Below, one piece after another: positions 1 through 9,106 of a stretch of DNA of 64,000 nucleotides (its first letter is position 1; each line of letters starts with the position of its first letter). The stretch comes from Flavobacterium franklandianum (GTDB taxonomy: Bacteria; Bacteroidota; Bacteroidia; Flavobacteriales; Flavobacteriaceae), in contig NZ_VJZR01000007.1 of the NCBI RefSeq assembly GCF_007097365.1, positions 31,922 to 95,921 on the forward strand. Direction: 5' to 3'. The notes under the pieces are model-generated. The model had not been told where the DNA came from and ran no database searches. It saw nothing but the letters and a program-made list of their open reading frames with translations. A program made the translations under genes and the position numbers.

Positions 1-2
1 TT

Positions 3-65
3 TATGGCATTGAGGCTGTAGATTATAAAATCAGTTTAAAAAAAATGATGGAGAGGCTAGATTAG
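3..65 (+). CDS. 3' end of an upstream gene, possibly rfbD-like reductase (partial)
   Basis: Frame 3 is open from the window edge to TAG at 63-65 and reads YGIEAVDYKISLKKMMERLD. The pattern GI, aromatic, SL, basic tail resembles the C-terminus of dTDP-4-dehydrorhamnose reductase, which would fit rfbA lying next, but 20 residues are too few to be sure. The stop codon falls within a short TTAGAAG heptamer repeat at 62-75. Confidence 0.35.
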   Translation, partial: YGIEAVDYKISLKKMMERLD

Positions 66-111
66 AAGTTAGAAGTAGTTGTTTTTTATATCAAATCCAA
101 TATTAATTTCA

Positions 112-146
112 TAACCCTTAACCCTTAATTCATAATCCTAAATACT
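112..146 (+). repeat. five degenerate TAAYYYT heptamers abutting the rfbA start
   Basis: Seen directly: TAACCCT, TAACCCT, TAATTCA, TAATCCT, AAATACT, five heptamers in exact 7-nt register ending at the base before the ATG at 147. Similar heptamers precede wzt, the wzt remnant and neuB in this window. The tract has no Shine-Dalgarno character. Each heptamer carries TAA, so stops occur in all three frames. Confidence 0.7.
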
Positions 147-1016
147 ATGAAAGGAATTATTTTAGCCGGTGGATCCGGAACCCGATTGCATCCTTTGACT
201 TTGGCCATGAGTAAACAAATGATGCCCGTTTATGACAAACCGATGATATATTATCCTTTGTCCACTTTGATGATGGCGGGGATTCACGAAATATTGATTA
301 TTTCGACTCCACATGACTTGCCTCATTTTGAGAAGTTATTGGGTGACGGTAAGTCGATTGGCTGTCAATTTAGTTATGCCGAGCAAGCTATTCCGAATGG
401 TTTGGCGCAAGCTTTTGTTATAGGAGCCGATTTTATTGGACAAGATAGTGTGGCTTTGGTTTTGGGGGATAACATTTTCTTTGGAGCCAATATGGGTGAA
501 TTATTACAATCGAATACACAACCCAAAGGAGGCGTAGTATTTGCTTACCACGTTTCAGATCCTGAGCGTTATGGAGTGGTTGAATTTGATAACAACAATA
601 AAGCGCTTTCAATTGAAGAAAAACCATTAGTACCCAAATCGAACTATGCTGTTCCGGGTTTGTATTTTTATGACAATTCGGTTGTGGAAATCGCCAAAAA
701 TATTCAACCCAGTCCGAGAGGAGAATATGAAATTACCGATGTAAATAAGGTCTATCTTGAAAAAGGAGCTTTAAAAGTGGGGATTTTAAATCGAGGAACT
801 GCTTGGTTAGACACGGGTACCTTCAACAGTTTGATGCAGGCTGGACAGTTTGTACAGGTTATCGAAGAACGTCAAGGATTAAAAATTGGATGTATAGAAG
901 AGATCGCTTGGCGTCAAGGGTTTATTAGTGATGAACAGCTTAAGGAATTGGCTGAACCCCTTGTAAAATCGGGTTATGGAACCTATTTACTACAATTGTT
1001 GAAACATAAAAAATAG
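147..1016 (+). CDS. rfbA: glucose-1-phosphate thymidylyltransferase RfbA
   Basis: Cytoplasmic nucleotidyltransferase making dTDP-glucose from dTTP and glucose-1-phosphate, the first step of dTDP-L-rhamnose synthesis. At 289 residues it matches the family length. The nucleotide-binding loop [11 protein letters not shown] sits at residues 8-18, followed by [18 protein letters not shown], and VLGDNIFFG and EEKP are also present. The ATG at 147 gives the canonical MKGIILAGG start. It is probably the last gene of an rfb operon whose previous gene ends at 65, and a strong terminator follows at 1070. Rhamnose or another dTDP-deoxysugar could feed either glycan locus in this window; that link is inference. 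Confidence 0.97.
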   Translation: MKGIILAGGSGTRLHPLTLAMSKQMMPVYDKPMIYYPLSTLMMAGIHEILIISTPHDLPHFEKLLGDGKSIGCQFSYAEQAIPNGLAQAFVIGADFIGQDSVALVLGDNIFFGANMGELLQSNTQPKGGVVFAYHVSDPERYGVVEFDNNNKALSIEEKPLVPKSNYAVPGLYFYDNSVVEIAKNIQPSPRGEYEITDVNKVYLEKGALKVGILNRGTAWLDTGTFNSLMQAGQFVQVIEERQGLKIGCIEEIAWRQGFISDEQLKELAEPLVKSGYGTYLLQLLKHKK

Positions 1017-1069
1017 AATTCAGCTGAACTAGATTTTGTGTTCGCTATTTTAATCCAGAATCCTATTTA

Positions 1070-1104
1070 AATCCCGTTAGTTATTAGGCTAACGGGATTT
1101 TTTT
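1070..1104 (+). terminator. rho-independent terminator of the rfb operon
   Basis: An 11-bp perfect stem (AATCCCGTTAG, 1070-1080, with CTAACGGGATT, 1089-1099) encloses an 8-nt loop and runs into seven Ts. It lies 54 nt after the rfbA stop. Confidence 0.9.
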
Positions 1105-1254
1105 GTTAAAAATGTAAAGTCCTGAAATAGCGATACACAAAAAAGTATCCTATGGAATCATTACAAGAAACTTGCTATTTAAAGCGTACGCAAAAAGACT
1201 ATACTATGTCTTTTAAATTTTCAATAGATTCTTAAAAAAAAGGATCAGAAAGTA

Positions 1255-3471
1255 TTATTTTTTAATTACTTTACTACTTTTCTCCAGAGATCCTTGTTTG
1301 ATAATCATTAGGTATACACCAGGCAAATAATTGCCACCTAATCGCTTGGAATTGATTTCAGATGAATTGATGTTTAGATTTTCAATAATTCTTCCAGATA
1401 TGTCATATACTTTTAATTCAATTGGGTCCAAGGTCAAGGGAGTTAGATTTACATTGAATTCTGAATCAAATGGATTTGGAAAAGTTGTAATTTCAAAATC
1501 AGAATTAACATTTATAAACACGGGTTCAGAGGCAATTTTAGTGCAAATGTCACTAGATATAATTACTCTAAAATAGGCATTATCTGTTAACCCAGTTGCT
1601 ATATATTTTGAGGATGAAGAGAAAGGAATGTCGGTAAAATTATCTGTTAATGAAGCGGCTTTTTGCCATTGAAAACTTGTCCCTTTGTACCCTTTTAATG
1701 TCAATTCTGTTGCATTTAGTTTTTTTGAAACGTTTTTATTCCCCCCTTCAATGAATCCTGAAACGGGAGGAGGATTTATAGTAATTTGAACTACTGGGCT
1801 ATAAACAGCATTACAACTGTCTATACTGTTTGATACTCTAATCCATGTAGTCTCTTGTAAATCAGAAGCTAAAAAAAGGTGTCCTATTTCGCCAGGAATA
1901 TCATTAAAGCCACTAGATGCTGAGGTAGTCGAAAATTGCCATTGAATATCTCCTAAAGAACCCTCGCCATAAACAAGTACTTTACTACTTCCTTTACAGG
2001 CTGGTGATGCGCCAGTAATTAATTTTGCAACAGGTGTAGGACTGACAAAAATCACAACTGAATCTGTCATTTCAGATGCACAAGCACTACTTGATAAAAC
2101 AGCTCTGAAATGAGTAGTAGCGGTTAATGACGCTGCCGTATAAGTTTCTTTGGTAGCCGAAGGGATATCTACAAAAGTACCAGAAGAGCCATTAACATCT
2201 GGGGCTTTTTGCCATTTAATAGTGCCTTCTTGGTTGTTTAAAGACAATACAGTGGAATTTAGAGATTTGCAAACTGTATCGCCGCCACCTTCAATATTAC
2301 CAGCAATGGGTAGCGGATTGACCAAAACTTTTACAGCAGGGCTAAATACAGAATTGCATCCTCCACTGGAATTCATTACCCTAAACCAAGTTGATTCCTG
2401 CAAATTAGTTGCTGTAAATACTAATCCAATTTCATTATCAATATCATAAAAATCATCGGTGCTTGATGTTGTAGAAGACTGCCATTGAATGTCTCCGATA
2501 GAATCTGAACCATAGGTAAGTTTTATATTGTCACCAAAACAAACCGTAGTAGCTCCAGTAATTAATTTTGAAATGGGTGTTGGATCAACAATAATGACGA
2601 CTGGATCAGTACTTTCTGACAAGCAATCTCCGCTGGTTACAACTGCTTTAAAATAAGTAGTAACAGCTAAAGAATTTGCTTTGTATGTTGCAGCAGTGGC
2701 ATTTGGTATTGATGCAAAAGGGCCAGCAATATCAATAGATTTTTGCCATTGAATTTTTCCTTCATAATCAATCAAAATCAATTCTGTTGTATTTGAGCTT
2801 TTACAAACATTGATATCCCCACCATCAATATATCCGGCAATTGGAAATGGATTTACGACTACTTGAACAGCTGGACTATAACTAGGATTGCAGGCGCCAC
2901 TAGTATTTCTTACTCTATACCAAGTCGTTTCTTGAATATTGACTGCGTTATAAGTTTTTTTATTCTCAAAATCAATATCATAAAAATCAGCAGTACTCGA
3001 AGTTGTCGAGAATTGCCATTGTATATCTCCTATCGAGTCTGTTCCGTATGTAAGTGTCTTATTTCCTCCAAAACAAAGCGGAGATGCTCCTGTAATTGTT
3101 GAAGAAACAGACAAAGGGCTGACGGTTAATGTTGCAGTATTTGAAGTCAAACTACTAGACCCATTAGTAACCACAACTCTATATAGAGTTGCATTAACAG
3201 GCAAAGTAGCCGTTTTGACAATATATAAAGTAGCCATAGAATAATCACTATAGACATTAGCTGCATTTAAATTATTTATTGTTGTCCAATCTGCAGTAGG
3301 TGTTTTTAGTTGCCAAATAAAACTATCTGTTGGAGAAACGTTTGCTACTGAGATATATATAGACTCTCCTGTTTTGCTGCAAATTGTTGCATTTTCGATT
3401 GTAGGATTTTGAGCAAATCCCTTAACAGCTGAAAAAACAAGAATAATTACTATTAATTTTAATGTTTTCAT
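1255..3471 (-). CDS. T9SS-secreted modular (Ig/PKD-like repeat) surface protein
   Basis: Secreted protein of about 738 residues. It begins MKTLKLIVIILVFSAVKGFAQ, a signal peptide; an ATG two codons upstream (3477) is equally readable. The body has three copies of a module of about 180 residues, each opening with ITGA(S/T) followed by an SIGDIQWQFSTTS-type stretch and a second half with GGxxxVCKSxNxTxL and IQWQK. These look like paired Ig/PKD-type beta-sandwich domains with regularly spaced cysteines. The last 75-80 residues form a T9SS type A sorting domain (FPNPF, VYDISGRII, YLPGVYLMII, KSSKVIKK). Expected fate is outer-membrane translocation by T9SS and surface attachment. The ligand is unknown; an adhesin role is inference. 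Confidence 0.85.
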   Translation of the reverse strand: MKTLKLIVIILVFSAVKGFAQNPTIENATICSKTGESIYISVANVSPTDSFIWQLKTPTADWTTINNLNAANVYSDYSMATLYIVKTATLPVNATLYRVVVTNGSSSLTSNTATLTVSPLSVSSTITGASPLCFGGNKTLTYGTDSIGDIQWQFSTTSSTADFYDIDFENKKTYNAVNIQETTWYRVRNTSGACNPSYSPAVQVVVNPFPIAGYIDGGDINVCKSSNTTELILIDYEGKIQWQKSIDIAGPFASIPNATAATYKANSLAVTTYFKAVVTSGDCLSESTDPVVIIVDPTPISKLITGATTVCFGDNIKLTYGSDSIGDIQWQSSTTSSTDDFYDIDNEIGLVFTATNLQESTWFRVMNSSGGCNSVFSPAVKVLVNPLPIAGNIEGGGDTVCKSLNSTVLSLNNQEGTIKWQKAPDVNGSSGTFVDIPSATKETYTAASLTATTHFRAVLSSSACASEMTDSVVIFVSPTPVAKLITGASPACKGSSKVLVYGEGSLGDIQWQFSTTSASSGFNDIPGEIGHLFLASDLQETTWIRVSNSIDSCNAVYSPVVQITINPPPVSGFIEGGNKNVSKKLNATELTLKGYKGTSFQWQKAASLTDNFTDIPFSSSSKYIATGLTDNAYFRVIISSDICTKIASEPVFINVNSDFEITTFPNPFDSEFNVNLTPLTLDPIELKVYDISGRIIENLNINSSEINSKRLGGNYLPGVYLMIIKQGSLEKSSKVIKK

Positions 3472-3596
3472 AATCATCGTTAATTTAATAAAAAAATTGA
3501 TAATCGATTTGTCCCTTTAGTTGAAAATCGAAGTAAATCAACTATTTTATATCTTACATCTTTTGAATTAATTTTTATTTTGTACTAGGTATTTAT

Positions 3597-4304
3597 TTAA
3601 TCTTTAATAAATCTCACAGAGAAACCATAGTTTTTATCATCATAGCTTCTGCAAACATTATTGGAATTGTATCCTAAGCTTCTATACCAAGCGATATCCG
3701 AATCGATACTAGTAGCACTCCACCAATAACCGTATTCACCAATAAAATAAAAAGTTCCATAGCCGATGCGTATTCCAGCAGGGAGAGCAGTAAATAAACT
3801 GCTGTTGGTCGTTTCGGGACTCGTATCTGCCCAATGTGTAGCACCTATTTCTTTCATTTTTCCTCCTGTATTTGAACCTAAACTATTTGTTAAAATAGTC
3901 CATTCCCCATCAGTGGGAATATGATACCCCTTTGGAACAATTTTCTTTCTTAAAGCGGTGTCATTAAACGATGCAACATCGTATATTCCAGCAATAGCAT
4001 ACCAATTGTATAATTTACCAAATTCTATCCCAAAAGAGGTGTTTTTGCTGTAATAACACCAAGCACCTGTGTTCAAGGTTGACCATACGGCTGGATCATT
4101 TACTTCAGGAATTATTGTGCCATCACTATACTTTGAAACTTTTAGATTTTCTTTAAACCAAGTTTGTTTTCCAATGACAACAGGATTATAAACATTCCCA
4201 TCAACATCAATAACAGGAACATTGTCAGGGACTTCTGAAGTGTTCTCTTCCTTTGAGCATCCAATTAATAATAGTATCACAATTCCTAAAAATACATTTC
4301 TCAT
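3597..4304 (-). CDS. FISUMP-domain lipoprotein
   Basis: The product (about 235 residues) starts MRNVFLGIVILLLIGC, a lipoprotein signal with the acylated cysteine in LIGC. The rest has the signature of the fibrobacter major paralogous (FISUMP) domain: DVDGNVYNPVVIGKQTWFKE, NLKVSKYSDG, WCYYSKN, GKLYNWYAI, PKGYHIPTDGEW, LPAGIR, WWSAT, GFSVRFIKD. It is likely a surface or periplasmic lipoprotein; the function of this family is not established. An ATG seven codons upstream (4325) is also in frame, but it would extend the signal with a charged tail and sits almost inside a -7 promoter motif, so 4304 is preferred. Confidence 0.85.
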   Translation of the reverse strand: MRNVFLGIVILLLIGCSKEENTSEVPDNVPVIDVDGNVYNPVVIGKQTWFKENLKVSKYSDGTIIPEVNDPAVWSTLNTGAWCYYSKNTSFGIEFGKLYNWYAIAGIYDVASFNDTALRKKIVPKGYHIPTDGEWTILTNSLGSNTGGKMKEIGATHWADTSPETTNSSLFTALPAGIRIGYGTFYFIGEYGYWWSATSIDSDIAWYRSLGYNSNNVCRSYDDKNYGFSVRFIKD

Positions 4305-4326
4305 AGCTCTATTTATATTTTTCAAG

Positions 4327-4334
4327 CAAAAATA
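4327..4334 (-). promoter_or_regulatory. possible -7 promoter element (TATTTTTG) for the FISUMP gene
   Basis: On the minus strand TATTTTTG matches the Bacteroidota -7 consensus TAnnTTTG. It lies 22 nt before the preferred start at 4304. A TTG lies upstream, but only 13 nt away (about 19-21 expected), so the match is partial. Confidence 0.35.
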
Positions 4335-4738
4335 TATTTATAATATGCAACGAGTTTAAAAATGAATTTATATTAAAGTAAAGATAATGTTAAGTTAAAA
4401 TTGGAGATAATCTTTAAAGGAATTGAAATTTTAAAAAATGAAATGAAGGTAATAAAGTTGCTATTTCAATTTTTAATCAAATTCGTTTTTGGGCTAACTA
4501 AGGTTGCTTATTCAAATTCTAAGAATTACAACTAGTATAAATGGGATAGTCTGAGAATTATTTATTAAAAATTGCAAATTAGCCAATTTTTGATTCAGAG
4601 CTTAGGCTTGTACCTAAGAATTCTAAATACCTTACACTTTTTCAATACCTCCTTGTTTAAAACATAACGAAAACATAACACCTATTAAAAAAAGAATCTT
4701 AATACAGAAATCTAAATTGCTTTCAAAATTCACAAAAG
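4335..4738. other. divergent intergenic region, about 400 bp, no gene seen
   Basis: AT-rich region between two divergent surface-protein genes. No open frame of interest. The only structure noted is a small hairpin, CTTAGG (4601-4606) with CCTAAG (4613-4618), without a T tract. No TAnnTTTG motif was found close to the start at 4739. Confidence 0.5.
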
Positions 4739-7312
4739 ATGAAAAAACAATATTTTATAGCGCTATTGGTTCTGTTTAACAGTGTTTTAGCTGCGCAGAC
4801 GATAGTTTTTTCGGATGCTGCTTTCAAAGCAAAATTATTGCAATCAGAGGCAGGCTCAACAATTGCGAGAAATTTATCTGACGATTATTTCGCAATTGAT
4901 GTTAATAATAATGGTGAAATAGAAATTACCGAAGCATTACAAGTTGCCCATTTAAATATAGAAGGTTCCTCTATTAGCTCCTTAATTGGAATTGAAAACT
5001 TCACCAACCTTATTTCTTTACAATGCAGCAACAATCAGATTAGTAATTTGAATATTGACAATTTAACAAAAATAACAGACTTGAATTGCAATAACAATAT
5101 TATAAATACGCTCAGTTTGACTAGCGCCGTCAATCTCGAAAATTTATATTGTCAATCTAATAAACTAACATTATTGAATGTAACTAATTTAACCAATTTA
5201 GTAACACTAGATTGTAGTTATAATCAGTTGACTATGTTGAATTTAACTAATGTTACTAATCTTCAATCTTTGATTTGCAATAGCAATTCCATTTCTACAC
5301 TAAATTTAAAAGACTTAATTAGTCTGTTAACGCTTGAATGTAGTAGAAATATGCTTACGTCGCTTGATTTAAGTACGATAAGCAATATCACAAGTTTAAA
5401 CTGCAATTACAATCGACTTTCGACTCTAGATGTTAGTACTTTGCTAGATATTACCAGTTTAGACTGTACAAATAATCAATTAATATCTTTAAAAGTTGAT
5501 GGATTGACACGGCTTTCTTCCTTAAATTGTAATTATAATCTGCTTACTGCATTAAATGTGAATACTTTGAGTGCTATTACTTTTTTATATTGTAACAATA
5601 ATAATTTGCAATCCATACAAATAAAAGGACTTATGAGTCTTAAAGTTTTAGATGTTTCTAAAAATCAAATTTCAACTTTAGACATCAACGGATTAACTAC
5701 TCTTCAATATTTGTATTGCAACAATAACAAGCTGGTTACATTAGACGCAACTAACCAAATAGCATTGCAATTTTTATTTGTATATGACAATCTACTCAAT
5801 AGTCTTTTTATAAAAAATAGCAGTAGTGAAAGTTCTTTAATTTTTTCAGGAAATCCAAATCTTAATTATATTTGTGCCGACGAGTCAGAAATAGCATTTG
5901 TTCAAGAAGAAATCACGAACAGTGGTTATTCGAATTGTTTTGTAAATAGTTATTGTTCTTTTGGGCCAGGTGGAAATTATTACACCATCGAAGGTCATAA
6001 CAAACTGGATAATAATGCTAACGGTTGTGATGTCTTGGATGTAAATTTTCCGAATCTTAAATTGACTTTTGCTGATGATGCAACCACCACTACTTTTATT
6101 CCAGATTCGACAGGAATTTATTCCTATAGTGTAAAAGGAGGTTCTTATATAATAGTGCCTGTGCTTGAAAATCCAAGTTATTATTCTATTTCACCAGCCA
6201 GTACCTCAGTAACTTTTCCTAGTGAAGCAAGTCCTTTTCAAGCCCCTTTTTGTATCACCCCAAATGGCAACCATACGGATTTAGAAATCACTATTTTATC
6301 TTTAGAGAATGCAAGGAGTAATTTTGACAGCACGTATAAAATTGTCTATAAGAACAAAGGAACCGTAACTCAATCTGGAGTAGTAAATCTAACATTTGAT
6401 GCAGATGCTTCTAATTTGGTCACTGCAAATCCTAGTGTTTCTTTACAAAATACAAGCAATTTGAATTGGAATTTCACCAATATACTACCACAAGAAACTA
6501 GAACTATTCTTGTAACCTTCAAAGTAAAACCCTCTGTTGATAAGGGCTATTTATTAAATTTTAATGTAGCTATTACGTACACCACCGATGAAACGCCAAA
6601 TGATAATAGTGCCAATTTAAGTCAAGTTGTGGTAAATTCCTTAAATTCTAATGACAAAATTTGTTTAGATGGCAATACCATTTCGCCTACAAAAGTGGGT
6701 GATTATTTGCATTATATGATTCGATTTGAAAATTCTGGGTCAACCAATGTTCAAAATATAGTTTTAAAAGATCTCATTGACCCTACGAAATTTGACATTA
6801 CAACACTTGAACCTTTAAACGGAAGCCACGTATTTACAACAAAAATTTCAGACAATACTACCGTAGAATTTATTTTTCAAAACATCAATTTACCTTTTGA
6901 TGCAGGTAACAATGCAGGTTATGTTGCATTCAAAATCAAAACTTTACCTGCTCTTGTAAACGGGGATGAAATAACCAATTCAGCAAGTATCTATTTCGAT
7001 TATTATCAACCCGTTGCTACAAATATAGCAGCAACTAGTGTTCGGGCTTTGCAAATACAAGAGCATGATTTGGCTAATTTTTTCACCATTTACCCTAACC
7101 CAGTAAGAAATATTTTGACTATTGTGGATGAATATAAAACCGAAATTAGTTCCATAACTATTTACAACACACTTGGACAATTAGTTCAAACTTTTATAAA
7201 TACAGCTAATACTACGTCAGCAATTGATGTATCACAGCTTAGGGCTGGTCTCTACTTTATCAAAATAAATTCAGACAAAGGGAGTGCAACTTCCAAATTC
7301 ATAAAGGAATAA
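4739..7312 (+). CDS. T9SS-secreted leucine-rich-repeat surface protein
   Basis: 857-residue secreted protein. Signal peptide MKKQYFIALLVLFNSVLAAQ. Residues about 75-370 form roughly fourteen 21-residue leucine-rich repeats of the pattern LxxLxCxxNxLxxLxxxxLxx; nearly every repeat has Cys at the same beta-strand position. Around 375-410 is a capping region (NPNLNYICADESE, NSGYSNCF). Residues about 500-730 resemble DUF11-type conserved beta-sandwich repeats (VGDYLHYMIRFENSG, NSASIYFDYYQPV). The C-terminal 80 residues are a T9SS type A sorting domain (FFTIYPNPV, YNTLGQLV, LRAGLYFIKI, TSKFIKE). Likely cell-surface or secreted; the LRR face suggests protein or glycan binding, which is inference. 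Confidence 0.9.
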   Translation: MKKQYFIALLVLFNSVLAAQTIVFSDAAFKAKLLQSEAGSTIARNLSDDYFAIDVNNNGEIEITEALQVAHLNIEGSSISSLIGIENFTNLISLQCSNNQISNLNIDNLTKITDLNCNNNIINTLSLTSAVNLENLYCQSNKLTLLNVTNLTNLVTLDCSYNQLTMLNLTNVTNLQSLICNSNSISTLNLKDLISLLTLECSRNMLTSLDLSTISNITSLNCNYNRLSTLDVSTLLDITSLDCTNNQLISLKVDGLTRLSSLNCNYNLLTALNVNTLSAITFLYCNNNNLQSIQIKGLMSLKVLDVSKNQISTLDINGLTTLQYLYCNNNKLVTLDATNQIALQFLFVYDNLLNSLFIKNSSSESSLIFSGNPNLNYICADESEIAFVQEEITNSGYSNCFVNSYCSFGPGGNYYTIEGHNKLDNNANGCDVLDVNFPNLKLTFADDATTTTFIPDSTGIYSYSVKGGSYIIVPVLENPSYYSISPASTSVTFPSEASPFQAPFCITPNGNHTDLEITILSLENARSNFDSTYKIVYKNKGTVTQSGVVNLTFDADASNLVTANPSVSLQNTSNLNWNFTNILPQETRTILVTFKVKPSVDKGYLLNFNVAITYTTDETPNDNSANLSQVVVNSLNSNDKICLDGNTISPTKVGDYLHYMIRFENSGSTNVQNIVLKDLIDPTKFDITTLEPLNGSHVFTTKISDNTTVEFIFQNINLPFDAGNNAGYVAFKIKTLPALVNGDEITNSASIYFDYYQPVATNIAATSVRALQIQEHDLANFFTIYPNPVRNILTIVDEYKTEISSITIYNTLGQLVQTFINTANTTSAIDVSQLRAGLYFIKINSDKGSATSKFIKE

Positions 7313-7717
7313 TTTTGAAAAAATATTGACAATCAGAGAAATAATGATTTTTACTATCTAAAAAAGAGGCCAATTGTTATTAAGCAATAATTTTCTTCCC
7401 TAATTAAAAACCCAAAGTCATCCATACAAATCATTTTATAAGAAATGATTTCAAAATTAAAATCGGATACATCCAGACTAGGCTGAACCTTTAGATATTA
7501 TAGTCTCTTTTATTAATCGAAAAGGCGCATACGATTATCATTGTGAGTTAACATAAATTTAATTTTGAGAAGTAAAAATTAACACTGCCCACAAGTTTAA
7601 AACAAATAAAGATTGAATATTTGTTCCCAAATAATTCTAAAGAATTTGTGTTGTTTGATTAAAATTATTTTGGTTTATTATTACTAATTATTGAGGCTAA
7701 CCATAAGCAAATTTACT
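7313..7717. other. intergenic region, about 400 bp, one hairpin
   Basis: Very AT-rich. A 9-bp inverted repeat AAATCATTT (7428-7436) / AAATGATTT (7443-7451) with a 6-nt loop is visible but has no following T tract, so it is a weak terminator candidate for the LRR gene. No convincing gene or promoter was seen. Confidence 0.5.
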
Positions 7718-8155
7718 ATGTTTAACTATTATATTGACTTATCCGAACGAATTCTTAAAAGAGCAAAATTAGAGGAGGATACCACTTCTCTAAGAAAAGA
7801 ACTATATTATATAAGAGTTAGTAGTTTGGAAGGAAAAATAAATACCGATGAATTAAAGAAATTTTTTTGGGTCAATATTTACAATGCCTACCTCCTAATA
7901 ATGACTCAAGAGCAAATACAAAATGAAAAAATTTTCAAAATAAAAAGGATTAAATTTTCTTGTTATCTTTTATCTTTAAACGATATCGAATATGGAATTT
8001 TAAGATTACATAAATACAAAATAGGCTCATTTAAAATATACAATCTTTTTTATCCCAATTTTATAAAAAAACTGGCTGTTGAAAAATTAGACAGTACACT
8101 CATTGTACATTTAAATAAAAGCATTTTAACCAACCTATCGATTATAATAAAATGA
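7718..8155 (+). CDS. truncated DUF547-family protein, possibly decaying
   Basis: About 145 residues. The core matches DUF547: FFWVNIYNAYLL corresponds to the family FWINIYNA motif, and RIKF-LSLNDIEYGILR to the IAG-LSLDDIEHGILR motif. After VEKLDSTLIVHLN the family normally continues with an ALNCGAxSCPP motif and about 80 more residues. Here the frame ends in SILTNLSIIIK, so the conserved Cys-rich part is missing. The following 150 nt hold only short broken frames, including one from an ATG at 8220 that overlaps the next open frame as TAATG. A TTG at 7691 could extend the N-terminus; the ATG at 7718 is chosen. Function unknown; probably a remnant. Confidence 0.6.
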   Translation: MFNYYIDLSERILKRAKLEEDTTSLRKELYYIRVSSLEGKINTDELKKFFWVNIYNAYLLIMTQEQIQNEKIFKIKRIKFSCYLLSLNDIEYGILRLHKYKIGSFKIYNLFYPNFIKKLAVEKLDSTLIVHLNKSILTNLSIIIK

Positions 8156-8347
8156 ATTTTGATAATTTTAAATAAAACAAATAAAATTTATTTTCCTCTT
8201 TCTAAATTCTATCTATTAAATGCCAATTTACAAAAAAACTTCTATCAAGGTCAGTGATTATTTATATTCAAAAACCTCATATCCAAACACTAATGACCAG
8301 GAAATTTAATGAAAATCAAAGCAAACCATACCGACAATTTAAATAAG

Positions 8348-9097
8348 ATGATTCAACCACAAAAAAAAATCCTGATACTCATTGTAGGGCTTTTATTATT
8401 GAGTTCATGTGCTTCAAAAAAAGATGTTTTATACTTTAATGATATCAATTTGAAAGAGCAAGATGAAACTGTTTTTTCTGATGGAAAAATTCAAGCAAAT
8501 GATATTTTAAGTATAGTTATATCTTCAAGTTCTCCGGAATTAGCTTCCATTTATAATACAAATCAGCCCGCTTTATCCACTATTAATGGTTATCTAGTAA
8601 CAATCGAAGGTGCAATTACTCTTCCTATTTTAGGAAAAATTAAAGTAAAGGACCTAACATTATTGGAACTTGAGAATCTTTTAGTTCAAAAATTGATTGC
8701 TGAAAATCACTTATCCAATGCAACAGTTACTGTGCGATTAACAAATGCAAAGTTTACCATTCTAGGTGAAGTAAAAAACCCAGGTACTTTTACTTTTAAT
8801 GAACAAAACATTAGCCTTCTTCAGGCGTTAGGCTATGCCGGTGATTTGACTATTAATGGACAAAGGCAGGATGTATTAATAATTAGAGAGGAGAACAATA
8901 AGCGAACTTACACGACTATTGATTTGACCTCAAAAAAGTGGTTTGACTCTCCATATTATTACATCAAGCCAAATGATGTCATCTATGTCAATCCTAATGG
9001 GCCAAAAGTAACTACATCAGGTTATGTGCCTAATTTGACCAATTTACTTGCAGTTGTTTCAATTGCTATTACGACCGTTATATTACTAACAAAATAA
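8348..9097 (+). CDS. wza: Wza-like polysaccharide export lipoprotein
   Basis: Outer-membrane polysaccharide export protein of the BexD/CtrA/VexA family, about 249 residues from this start. It begins MIQPQKKILILIVGLLLLSS, then CASKKDVLYF, a lipoprotein signal; an upstream ATG at 8309 adds 13 hydrophilic residues and is less likely. An export domain follows (IQANDILSIVI, TIEGAITLPILGKIKV) and a SLBB-type domain (FTILGEVKNPGTFTFNE, LLQALGYAGDLTINGQR, DVIYVNPNGP). A C-terminal hydrophobic segment (about 20 residues) ends the protein, as in Bacteroidota homologues. The kinase gene starts 9 nt downstream, so the two are one export module. Confidence 0.93.
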   Translation: MIQPQKKILILIVGLLLLSSCASKKDVLYFNDINLKEQDETVFSDGKIQANDILSIVISSSSPELASIYNTNQPALSTINGYLVTIEGAITLPILGKIKVKDLTLLELENLLVQKLIAENHLSNATVTVRLTNAKFTILGEVKNPGTFTFNEQNISLLQALGYAGDLTINGQRQDVLIIREENNKRTYTTIDLTSKKWFDSPYYYIKPNDVIYVNPNGPKVTTSGYVPNLTNLLAVVSIAITTVILLTK

Positions 9098-9106
9098 ATC
9101 ATTCCA

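Noticed and set aside
7428..7451. Terminator of the LRR gene
   Set aside because: Nine-bp AT-rich inverted repeat more than 100 nt after the stop and without a T tract.
8220..8309. 29-codon frame overlapping the upstream wza ATG (TAATG)
   Set aside because: Too short, no recognisable sequence; probably part of the decayed DUF547 gene. Mentioned only as context.
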